Source: Fibrobacter sp.
GTDB lineage: Bacteria; Fibrobacterota; Fibrobacteria; Fibrobacterales; Fibrobacteraceae
Direction: 5' to 3'
Assembly: GCA_024398815.1 (NCBI GenBank)
Contig: JAKSIL010000004.1
Span: forward strand, 1 to 64,000
Length of the DNA: 64,000 bases
Under the pieces are notes generated by a model. The model did not search any database, was not told the DNA's origin, and saw nothing but the letters and a program-made list of their open reading frames with translations. A program made the translations under genes and the position numbers. Positions 7,056-13,589 of the stretch are shown in pieces (position 1 is the stretch's first letter; every line of letters starts with the position of its first letter).

Positions 7056-8738
7056 ATGGAACTAGCAAAGAGCATTATCATCGCAGGTTTGGCAGCCGTT
7101 TCTGCATTCGCCGCCAAATACGAAGGCGAATCGGCAACCCTTTCAGATGGCGCCAAAAATGTCAACAGCGCGGGTGTTTCCGGCACAGGCTACGCCGACA
7201 TGCAAGGCGGCAACATCACCTTCACGGGAGTCACCGCCGAGGCAGCCGGCAAATACCTTCTGACCATCCATTACAAGGCCGGCGAATACAAGGCCAACTA
7301 CCTCGAAGTGAATGGCGCCACGGCAGGCACGCTTGATTTCGAGGCTACCACCGACTGGGCCGACGTCACCTCCCCCGTCACCTTGAAGGCTGGCGAAAAC
7401 ACAATCGCCCTTAAAAACTTCTGGGGCTGGATTAGCGTCGACTACATCAGCATCGACCCGTACCAGTCGCAGGCATTCAACCTAAGTGCCGCCCCTGTCA
7501 CCAAGAACGCCACTGGCGCCGCCCAAAAACTCTACAGTTTCTTGCGCGAGAACTTCGGCAAGAAGACCATCAGCGGCATAATGACTGGCGACATGAGCAG
7601 TTACACGCTCGGCGCCGATTTCAAGACCCATCCTGACGCAAGCGACATCTACACACGCAGCGGCAAGTACCCCGCCCTCGTCGGCGTAGACTTCCTGTTC
7701 GCATCGGGCCCGAAGGCTAGCGAATCCTGGTACATGGAATACACCGACAAGGCCATCGGACTCGCGAAGGACTTGTGGAAGCAGGGCGGCATTCCGGCTT
7801 TTACCTGGCACTGGAAAGACCCGCTGGACCAGACGGACGCATTCTACATCCAGAGTGCCGCGAACGGCGGCGAATACACCGACTTCGACTTCGCCACAGC
7901 GTTCAAGAGCGGAACCACCGAATGGGATACCGAAAGTGCCGCCTACAAGGGCATCGTCGCCGATATCGACCATATCGCCGACTACTTCCTCGAACTGCAA
8001 AAGGATAGTGTTGCAGCCATTTGGCGCCCGCTTCACGAAGCCGGCGGCAAGTGGTTCTGGTGGAGCATCAACAGCGGCAAACAGTTCGCCGCCCTCTACC
8101 GCCTCGTCTTCGACCGCATGGTGAACGAAAAGGGCGTCAGGAATCTCGTCTGGGTGTACAACCCTGAAAGCGGAAACGTCACCGACTGGGATCCGGGCAA
8201 GGAATACTACGACGTGATTTCCATCGACATCTACGCAAACGACAACGACCACGCAAGTCAGGCTAGCGCATTCGACAAGTACAAGAGCGCCACAGGAGCA
8301 ACGAAGATTATCGCCCTCACCGAAAACGGTCCCATCCCCGACGTAAACAACATGCATGCCGACGAAGCCGTATGGAGCTGGTGGATGCCCTGGTACGGCA
8401 CCTGGAGCGGCAAGTGGCCGGGCCAGACTAGCAACAGCGTGTGGAAAAGCAACATGGAAGACGAACGCGTCATCACCATCGACAAGATGCCCGGCTGGGA
8501 CAAATACGTCCCGGGCACCGTCGAAAACACTAATAGCGAAGGAACAAACGGAGAAGGAACGTCGCGTCTCGCAAAAATTGAACATTGGGGCGGCACGGAA
8601 GCCATCATCGGCGTATTCGACATGAACGGCCACTTTATCTGTAAAGACGCATCTCTCGCAAACCTCGCCAGTGGACGCTACATCGTACGCAGCAAGGTCG
8701 GAAACCGCACCGTCTCGCGAATCACCATAAAGAAGTAA
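7056..8738 (+). CDS. Secreted CBM-GH26 beta-mannanase
   Basis: AAGGAG lies 7 nt before the ATG. A signal peptide (to about residue 19, SAFAA) is followed by a beta-sandwich module (about 20-140) with the KYEGE, GKYLLTIHYKAG and ISVDYISID features of CBM35/CBM6-type modules. The GH26 catalytic domain covers about 145-490. The acid/base is E328 in RPLHEAGGKWFWW and the nucleophile is E423 in ALTENGP, both in typical GH26 contexts. GH26 enzymes are retaining endo-beta-1,4-mannanases, so galacto- or glucomannan is the likely substrate. The last about 65 residues (IIGVFDMNGHF...SGRYIVRSKVGNRTVSRITIKK) resemble the sorting-like tails of the other secreted enzymes here. A possible operator lies at 6970-6989. 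It is monocistronic, with a terminator after the stop. Confidence 0.9.
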   Translation: MELAKSIIIAGLAAVSAFAAKYEGESATLSDGAKNVNSAGVSGTGYADMQGGNITFTGVTAEAAGKYLLTIHYKAGEYKANYLEVNGATAGTLDFEATTDWADVTSPVTLKAGENTIALKNFWGWISVDYISIDPYQSQAFNLSAAPVTKNATGAAQKLYSFLRENFGKKTISGIMTGDMSSYTLGADFKTHPDASDIYTRSGKYPALVGVDFLFASGPKASESWYMEYTDKAIGLAKDLWKQGGIPAFTWHWKDPLDQTDAFYIQSAANGGEYTDFDFATAFKSGTTEWDTESAAYKGIVADIDHIADYFLELQKDSVAAIWRPLHEAGGKWFWWSINSGKQFAALYRLVFDRMVNEKGVRNLVWVYNPESGNVTDWDPGKEYYDVISIDIYANDNDHASQASAFDKYKSATGATKIIALTENGPIPDVNNMHADEAVWSWWMPWYGTWSGKWPGQTSNSVWKSNMEDERVITIDKMPGWDKYVPGTVENTNSEGTNGEGTSRLAKIEHWGGTEAIIGVFDMNGHFICKDASLANLASGRYIVRSKVGNRTVSRITIKK

Positions 8739-8765
8739 TTCTCAACTCCACACTCCTGGAATGAG

Positions 8766-8800
8766 AGAGGGCTCCCGATTGGGAGTCCTCTTTTACTTTT
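8766..8800 (+). terminator. Terminator after GH26 gene
   Basis: AGAGGGCTCCC (8766-8776), loop GATT, GGGAGTCCTCT (8781-8791) forms an 11-bp stem with one G-T pair, followed by a T-rich run. It may also serve the convergent gene ending at 8811. Confidence 0.85.
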
Positions 8801-8810
8801 TTCGCTAGTT

Positions 8811-9689
8811 TTACTTAGCGAGGCACTGGGCGGCAACGCCCATCATTTCGAGCTCAAGTTTCTTTTCGTCTTCGAAGGCGGCCTTCAGCAGTGTCTTTAC
8901 GGTATAACGCTTCTTGATATCGTTGACAACGCACTTGCAGGCTTTTTTGCCGTCCTTGACTTCGTCAGTGCATTCATTCATCAACGCCTTTTCCATTTCA
9001 GGTGTAAAGGTATCCGGAAGGCATGGAGCGATTACGTTGTAGCCCCATTTTTCAAAGTCGGCGATATTGCCTCCTTTATCAATGGAACCGAGAAGAGCGC
9101 CCATCACATTCGGATCTTTCGTGATGCGTCCGTAAGAGCAGTTGCAAGACTGTTTAGCCTGCTTTTTACCAAGATAGTCGTCGGCTTCGTCAACACATTC
9201 GTTCACAAAGCGCTTCTTGAAATCCTTGTTGTCGACAATGGCCATGAGAACCAGCATTTCCATTTCACTCATCTCCATGGGCGCCGTACTTTGTGTAGAA
9301 GCCTTCGCAGAAGGAGCCTCGCCAGCTGAAGTCGCGGGCTGCGAGGAATTTTCCGGAGCCCGGTCTGCTTTGGATTCATACTCCATTCCGCAAGTGGTCG
9401 TGGCATCCACGATGAACTGCACGTAAGGCTTGTCCTCAATACCAACTTTAAGGCGATCCTCGTTATTCTTGAACTGGTCTTCGGAATACTTGGCTTCCAG
9501 TTTCTTCAAAACGCATTCACAGACAGGCTTTTCGACACCTTCCGTGCAACTTTTGAGGAACTCGTTGCGAGTCGATTCGGAATAAGACTTTCCGGCTGCC
9601 TTAGCGACAATAGCGGCAGCGCCACTGGCGGCAAAAGCGGCAAACGGGACCAAGGAAAGAACAACAGCGATTTTTTTGAAGTTTTTCAT
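8811..9689 (-). CDS. Secreted protein with three Cys-rich repeats, function unknown
   Basis: I do not recognise this family. A signal peptide (MKNFKKIAVVLSLVPFAAFA) precedes a mature protein with three similar units. Each has a C-x(n)-C-x-C pattern: SCTEGVEKPVCECVLKKLEAKYSE, then ECVDEADDYLGKKQAKQSCNCSYG, then ECTDEVKDGKKACKCVVNDIKKRY written here by key residues C...CxC, each followed after 40-50 residues by one further Cys (TTCGM, IAPCL, AAQCL). Four Cys per unit suggests two disulfides each in the periplasm or outside the cell. A Ser/Thr/Ala-rich linker separates units 1 and 2. A -10-like TATATTTA lies 4 nt before the ATG with no Shine-Dalgarno, so the mRNA may be leaderless. Confidence 0.7.
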   Translation of the reverse strand: MKNFKKIAVVLSLVPFAAFAASGAAAIVAKAAGKSYSESTRNEFLKSCTEGVEKPVCECVLKKLEAKYSEDQFKNNEDRLKVGIEDKPYVQFIVDATTTCGMEYESKADRAPENSSQPATSAGEAPSAKASTQSTAPMEMSEMEMLVLMAIVDNKDFKKRFVNECVDEADDYLGKKQAKQSCNCSYGRITKDPNVMGALLGSIDKGGNIADFEKWGYNVIAPCLPDTFTPEMEKALMNECTDEVKDGKKACKCVVNDIKKRYTVKTLLKAAFEDEKKLELEMMGVAAQCLAK

Positions 9690-9693
9690 ACCC

Positions 9694-9701
9694 TAAATAT
9701 A
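9694..9701 (-). promoter_or_regulatory. -10 element TATATTTA, 4 nt before start codon
   Basis: Read on the minus strand, TATATTTA lies 4 nt before the ATG at 9689. The A of the start codon is then about 7 nt after the -10 hexamer, the normal distance to a transcription start, so the message is probably leaderless. Confidence 0.55.
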
Positions 9702-9765
9702 CAAACAACGCCTCCACGAAAAAGGCGTTTTAAAATCCACCCTAGCCCGACGAGGCGTTTTTTTC

Positions 9766-9773
9766 TAGATTTC
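9766..9773 (+). promoter_or_regulatory. -10 element TAGATTTC before purC
   Basis: TAGATTTC lies 8 nt before the purC ATG at 9782 and there is no Shine-Dalgarno sequence, so the purC message would have a leader of at most a few bases. Confidence 0.5.
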
Positions 9774-9781
9774 ATGCTACT

Positions 9782-10666
9782 ATGAGCTTAAAATTCGAAA
9801 CCCCCATTACTGAAGTCCCGCTGTTCCACCAAGGTAAAGTACGCGACATGTACGACCTGGGGGACAGCTTCCTGATGGTCGCCAGCGACCGTCTTTCCGC
9901 CTTTGACGTGGTTCTCCCCACCCCGATTCCGGGTAAGGGCAAGATCCTGAACCAGCTTTCTCTGTTCTGGTTCAAGCAGCTTGGCATGAAGAACCACCTC
10001 ATCACCGCCGACGTGAACGAATATCCGGAAGTGCTCAAGAAGCACGCCGACTACCTCCGCGGCCGCTCCATGATCGTGAAGAAGGCCCACCGCCACTCCG
10101 TGGAATGCATCGTGCGCGGCTACATCGTGGGTTCCGGCTGGAAGGACTACCAGAAGACCGGTAAAATTTGCGGTCACGTCCTCCCCGAAAATCTTCAGCT
10201 CTGCCAGAAGCTCGAAAAGCCGCTCTACACGCCGAGCACCAAGCCGGACGTGGGCCACGACGAAAACATCAGCTTTGAACAGACCTTCGACATCGTAGGC
10301 GAAAAGGTTGCAACCGACCTGAAGAACATGTCCTTGGACATCTACACCAAGGCCCGCGACTACGCCGCTTCCAAGGGCATCATCCTCGCCGACACCAAGT
10401 TCGAATTCGGCGAAATCGATGGCGAAACCATCCTCATCGACGAAGTGCTTACTCCGGACTCCAGCCGCTACTGGCCGGCAGACAAGTACCAGGTCGGCAA
10501 GAACCAGGAAAGCTTCGACAAGCAGTACATCCGCGACTGGCTCGAAACTCTCGACTGGGGCAAGTGCTACCCGGGTCCGGAAATTCCGGCAGATGTCGTG
10601 AAGAACACTCTCGACAAGTACATCGAAATTTTTGTTAGACTTACAGGTAAACAACCTGAACTCTAA
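9782..10666 (+). CDS. purC: Phosphoribosylaminoimidazole-succinocarboxamide synthase (SAICAR synthetase)
   Basis: PurC joins aspartate to CAIR with ATP in purine biosynthesis. The 294-residue length fits the longer SAICAR synthetase class also seen in yeast Ade1. Recognisable elements are HQGKVRDMYDLGD (nucleotide-binding start), ASDRLSAFDVVLP, VECIVRGYIVGSGWKDYQ, and ILIDEVLTPDSSRYWP near residue 220-235. The gene stands alone. Its last ten codons (from 10634) use AT-rich codons such as AGA, ACA, CAA and CCT unlike the GC-rich body, and lie inside a palindrome. A second copy of the same ten codons plus stop, written with the usual codons, lies 62 nt downstream (10729-10761), as if the native 3' end was displaced by an insertion that rebuilt it. 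Confidence 0.96.
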   Translation: MSLKFETPITEVPLFHQGKVRDMYDLGDSFLMVASDRLSAFDVVLPTPIPGKGKILNQLSLFWFKQLGMKNHLITADVNEYPEVLKKHADYLRGRSMIVKKAHRHSVECIVRGYIVGSGWKDYQKTGKICGHVLPENLQLCQKLEKPLYTPSTKPDVGHDENISFEQTFDIVGEKVATDLKNMSLDIYTKARDYAASKGIILADTKFEFGEIDGETILIDEVLTPDSSRYWPADKYQVGKNQESFDKQYIRDWLETLDWGKCYPGPEIPADVVKNTLDKYIEIFVRLTGKQPEL

Positions 10667-10675
10667 CAAAAATTT
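10626..10675. repeat. Palindrome carrying the recoded purC 3' end
   Basis: AAATTTTTGTTAGA (10626-10639) is a perfect complement of TCTAACAAAAATTT (10662-10675). Inside it CAGGT and ACCTG also pair around AAACA, giving a nearly continuous hairpin of about 50 nt. It contains the last ten purC codons and the stop. Confidence 0.75.
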
Positions 10676-10723
10676 GTCCTGTTGATTCATCAACAGGACG
10701 ATCCTCCGATCAAGTCGGAGGAT
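10676..10723. repeat. Two adjacent hairpin repeats
   Basis: GTCCTGTTGA-TTCA-TCAACAGGAC (10676-10699) and ATCCTCCGA-TCAAG-TCGGAGGAT (10701-10723) are perfect hairpins with no T-run. The second, read on the other strand, has the form GTCATCC-CGA-CTTGATCG-GGAT, like palindromic interspersed repeats seen in many bacterial genomes. With the preceding palindrome they form three hairpins in a row. Confidence 0.7.
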
Positions 10724-10728
10724 GACGC

Positions 10729-10761
10729 GTTCGCCTCACCGGCAAGCAGCCGGAACTATAA
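10729..10761 (+). pseudogene. Displaced native 3' end of purC
   Basis: These 33 bases encode VRLTGKQPEL plus stop, identical in protein to the end of purC at 10634-10666, but eight of ten sense codons differ synonymously (for example AGA/CGC, ACA/ACC, CCT/CCG). The codons here match those used in the body of purC, so this is probably the original 3' end, now untranslated. The purC terminator follows at 10786. Confidence 0.75.
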
Positions 10762-10785
10762 CAGGAATTCCTGTCTATGAAAATC

Positions 10786-10812
10786 GCCCTCGGTTCATCC
10801 CGAGGGCTTTTT
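10786..10812 (+). terminator. purC terminator
   Basis: GCCCTCGG (10786-10793), loop TTCATC, CCGAGGGC (10800-10807), then TTTTT. It lies just before the end of the convergent DUF4421 gene. Confidence 0.88.
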
Positions 10813-10818
10813 CTGTTA

Positions 10819-11889
10819 TTAGAATCTCACACCGGCGAAGGCGCGAACAATCCAAAGGTCCACGTCATAGTCCAAATCGTCGCCCTTGCTCAAGGTCTGT
10901 GCGGCGAAAACGGTATTCACCCCCAAAAAAACATTCTTGTAGTTGTAGTTCATTCCGTTCCGGAACAGCAAAACCATCTGGACAGCATCGTTTTCAACGT
11001 CGTCCCATATCCAATTGGTTTCGTTGTACCGGACAAGTTCAGGATTTACAAGAGCGTTCTGCTCCCTGGCACGGTCACTATAGTGGTTCCATACGGTAAA
11101 CATGGGAAGCAATGAGAAATGGAACAAAAGGGAATGATTTTCAAAAATACGGTAACTGAAGTTGTAGGCATAGCCGGCCCCTAGAGCAACCTCTTTAATA
11201 GAAAAATGCGATTGTCCTCCCCAAAAATTCCGAAGGTCCTCGCTTTTCACTTTTGTCCCACTAAAGATGTAACTTCCGCCCAATATAATGCTGCCGGCAC
11301 TTCGGCGCTGCGTGTGCGAGAATCCGAGAGCCGCAGGGAACGAGAATCGTCTATAGTTCAGTACAACATAAAAGTCTGACAGAATGTTAAAATAGGACAA
11401 ATCCTTTGGTTCCACATTCAGCGTAATATTCATAGGAGAAAACGTATAATTCTCATTTTCCAGCCAGTTATAAATACTCAAAGGTCCATGGAGGGAATTG
11501 GACCTATTCATTAAAATTTCGCCTCCAAAAATATTACCGTAATAACTGAGCAGCAAGTTCATATCACGGGAATCCACATCGTGAGCATAAGTCACACCCA
11601 AACCGCGAAATGAAGCGTGCAAGGCAAGTTTCAATTTGGTATCCGCATTAATGTTCCCCTCGATTCCGTACAAGGGGCTGTAACTACGGATATTCATGTT
11701 CGTATTGCTAAACGAATTTATGTAGGCGACCCGCCACCATTCCCTATACGGCCTTACATAGTTGGTATCAAGACGCTCTAGTTCCATGGAATCCAACTTG
11801 TCCAAAAACCGAACAAGAAAATTATTCGATTCGGCACACGAAAAATCTGCGAAAAAAAACAAAAATATGACTATGTAGCGAATTCGCAC
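10819..11889 (-). CDS. DUF4421-type outer-membrane beta-barrel protein
   Basis: The product has a signal peptide (MRIRYIVIFLFFFADFSCA) and a 330-residue mature part rich in alternating aromatic strands, ending AGVRF with a terminal Phe as in outer-membrane barrels. The early LDTNYVRPYREWW segment matches the start of DUF4421 proteins (IDTNYI-type). The start codon is GTG at 11889: TATTTTTG lies 4 nt before it and there is no Shine-Dalgarno, so the message is probably leaderless with a GTG start. A barrel is inferred from pattern and family; no function is known. It stands alone, convergent with purC and divergent from the CobW-type gene. Confidence 0.75.
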   Translation of the reverse strand: MRIRYIVIFLFFFADFSCAESNNFLVRFLDKLDSMELERLDTNYVRPYREWWRVAYINSFSNTNMNIRSYSPLYGIEGNINADTKLKLALHASFRGLGVTYAHDVDSRDMNLLLSYYGNIFGGEILMNRSNSLHGPLSIYNWLENENYTFSPMNITLNVEPKDLSYFNILSDFYVVLNYRRFSFPAALGFSHTQRRSAGSIILGGSYIFSGTKVKSEDLRNFWGGQSHFSIKEVALGAGYAYNFSYRIFENHSLLFHFSLLPMFTVWNHYSDRAREQNALVNPELVRYNETNWIWDDVENDAVQMVLLFRNGMNYNYKNVFLGVNTVFAAQTLSKGDDLDYDVDLWIVRAFAGVRF

Positions 11890-11893
11890 ATTC

Positions 11894-11901
11894 CAAAAAT
11901 A
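11894..11901 (-). promoter_or_regulatory. -10 element TATTTTTG, 4 nt before a GTG start
   Basis: On the minus strand TATTTTTG fits TAnnTTTG exactly and lies 4 nt before the GTG at 11889. Confidence 0.55.
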
Positions 11902-11943
11902 GCATAAAAAAGACCCTTTCTAGCCCAGTTTTTCATTTTTTGC

Positions 11944-11951
11944 TATCTTTA
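11944..11951 (+). promoter_or_regulatory. -10 element TATCTTTA before CobW-type gene
   Basis: TATCTTTA lies 5 nt before the ATG at 11957, with no ribosome-binding site between, as in the other putative leaderless genes of the window. Confidence 0.5.
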
Positions 11952-11956
11952 GCACT

Positions 11957-13270
11957 ATGAAATCAGTACCTATTACGCTCCTCACCGGTTACTTGGGAGC
12001 CGGTAAAACAACTCTTCTTAACTACGTTCTTAACAACCAGCAAGGCTACCACGTAGCAGTCATCGTCAATGACATTGGCGAAGTCAACATCGACCAGACA
12101 TTAATCGAAAAAGGCGGAAATATCACCAAGGAAGATTCCGGAAAGGTGGTTCCGCTTTCGAACGGTTGCATCTGCTGCACGCTGAAGGCAGACATGCTCG
12201 AACAGATTGCCGAAATTCTCGACATGAAAAAGTTCGACTACATCTTGATTGAAGCAAGCGGAATCTGCGAGCCCATTCCCATAGCCCAGACCATCAGTTT
12301 TGCAGGCACGCAACTCAAGGGCAAAGACGGCAACCCGCTCGCCTGCCACCTCGACAACATCGTCGCTGTTGTAGACGTTTTGCGCCTCGCCGACGAATTC
12401 GCCGGTGGTGAAAAGTTGCTTTCGAAGAATCTTGAAGAAGAAGACATCGCTAACCTTCTCATCCAGCAGATTGAATTCTGCAACACAATCGTGATGAACA
12501 AGGTGGACTGCCTCAAGAAAAACGACCTGGAACATGTGAAGGCAGTTGTGAAGGCTCTGCAGCCGACCGCCAAGATGATCGAGACTAACTTCGGCAAGGT
12601 CGAAATGAAGGATATCCTCGACACCAAGGAATTCGATTTCAACAAGGTCGCCGACGGAAGCGGTTGGGCCATCAAACTCAACGAAACCGGCAAAGACAAC
12701 GACGATGACGATGATGACGACGACCATGACGAGCACGATCACCACCACCATCACGACCATGATGACGACCACGACGAACACGACCACCACCACCATCACG
12801 ACCACGATGATGATGACGATGACGAGGACCACAGCCATTGCGACCATGAGCACGGCATTTGCCACTGCGGGCATCACCACGACAAGGACCATCCGCACGG
12901 CGATGAATATGGCATCAGCACGTTCGTTTACGAAAGCCACCGTCCGCTCAACCGCAAAAAATTCGAAGCCTTCCTCGACGACTATCCAAGCAGCATCATC
13001 CGTACCAAGGGTCTTATGTGGTTCAGCGACGAACGCAGCGAAAGTTACCTGTTCGAGCAGGCGGGCAAGCAGGCCAGCGCACAGAATTTCGGCCGTTGGT
13101 TCGCAGCAGAGCCCATGCAGGTGCAAAAGCAGATTCTCGCCGAGAATCCGCAGTTGCAGCAGGTCTGGGACGAAAAATACGGTGACCGCATCGTGCGCCT
13201 CGTATTTATCGGCCAGCACATGGAAAAGAAAAAAATCATCGCAGTCATGAACGACTGCCTTGACGATTAA
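11957..13270 (+). CDS. CobW/COG0523-family GTPase, His/Asp-rich metal chaperone
   Basis: The N-terminal G domain has Walker A GYLGAGKTTLLN (residues about 9-20), the metal-binding CICC within GCICCTLKADM (about 72-75), the IEASGICEP segment, and NKVD as the guanine-specificity motif. Residues about 248-320 are almost only Asp and His (runs such as DDDDDDHDEHDHHHHHDHDD), followed by CHCGHHH. The C-terminal CobW domain begins YGISTFVYESHRPLNRKKFEAFL. This family delivers metals, zinc most often, to client enzymes using GTP. The long His/Asp tract could store or sense Zn, Ni or Co; the metal is not determined. It is followed after 22 nt by the STAS gene, which has its own strong ribosome site. 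Confidence 0.88.
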   Translation: MKSVPITLLTGYLGAGKTTLLNYVLNNQQGYHVAVIVNDIGEVNIDQTLIEKGGNITKEDSGKVVPLSNGCICCTLKADMLEQIAEILDMKKFDYILIEASGICEPIPIAQTISFAGTQLKGKDGNPLACHLDNIVAVVDVLRLADEFAGGEKLLSKNLEEEDIANLLIQQIEFCNTIVMNKVDCLKKNDLEHVKAVVKALQPTAKMIETNFGKVEMKDILDTKEFDFNKVADGSGWAIKLNETGKDNDDDDDDDDHDEHDHHHHHDHDDDHDEHDHHHHHDHDDDDDDEDHSHCDHEHGICHCGHHHDKDHPHGDEYGISTFVYESHRPLNRKKFEAFLDDYPSSIIRTKGLMWFSDERSESYLFEQAGKQASAQNFGRWFAAEPMQVQKQILAENPQLQQVWDEKYGDRIVRLVFIGQHMEKKKIIAVMNDCLDD

Positions 13271-13292
13271 GCACCCCAAAAAAGGAGTCTAA

Positions 13293-13589
13293 ATGACCAT
13301 CGACTTTACAAGCGAAAACAACAATCTTTCCGTAGCATTGAACGGTCGTCTTGACTCCTCGTCTTCGGGTGACCTCGAGTGTTTCCTTGAGGGGAAAATA
13401 AACGAACAGACGGCCTCACTGACATTTGACTTTACAAACGTGGATTTTATTTCTTCTAAAGGATTGAGAATTCTAGTCGAAGCATACAAAAAGATGGACG
13501 GCCGTCCCATGTCCATAGTGAACGCGAACACCTCCGTCAAAGAAATTCTGCATCTTTCCGGCCTTTTAAAAGTGTTCCACGTCGCATGA
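13293..13589 (+). CDS. STAS-domain anti-sigma factor antagonist
   Basis: The 98-residue protein is one STAS domain. The segment FTNVDFISSKGLRILVEAYKK matches the phosphorylation loop of SpoIIAA/RsbV proteins; S55 or S56 in DFISSKG is the likely phospho-acceptor. AAAGGAG lies 7 nt before the ATG. Its stop overlaps the start of the next gene as ATGA, so the two are translationally coupled. In this family the dephosphorylated antagonist binds an anti-sigma kinase and frees a sigma factor or other partner. The downstream gene supplies both a phosphatase and a kinase-like domain. The final target is not in the window. Confidence 0.88.
   Translation: MTIDFTSENNNLSVALNGRLDSSSSGDLECFLEGKINEQTASLTFDFTNVDFISSKGLRILVEAYKKMDGRPMSIVNANTSVKEILHLSGLLKVFHVA

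Noticed and set aside
10634..10668. GTTAGAC ... TCTAAC resembles integron attC core sites
   Set aside because: The order of the core sites is reversed relative to attC, and no integron integrase or cassette is present.
12101..13279. Val/Met-rich frame antisense to the CobW-type gene
   Set aside because: The Val/Ile run is simply the complement of the His/Asp tract.
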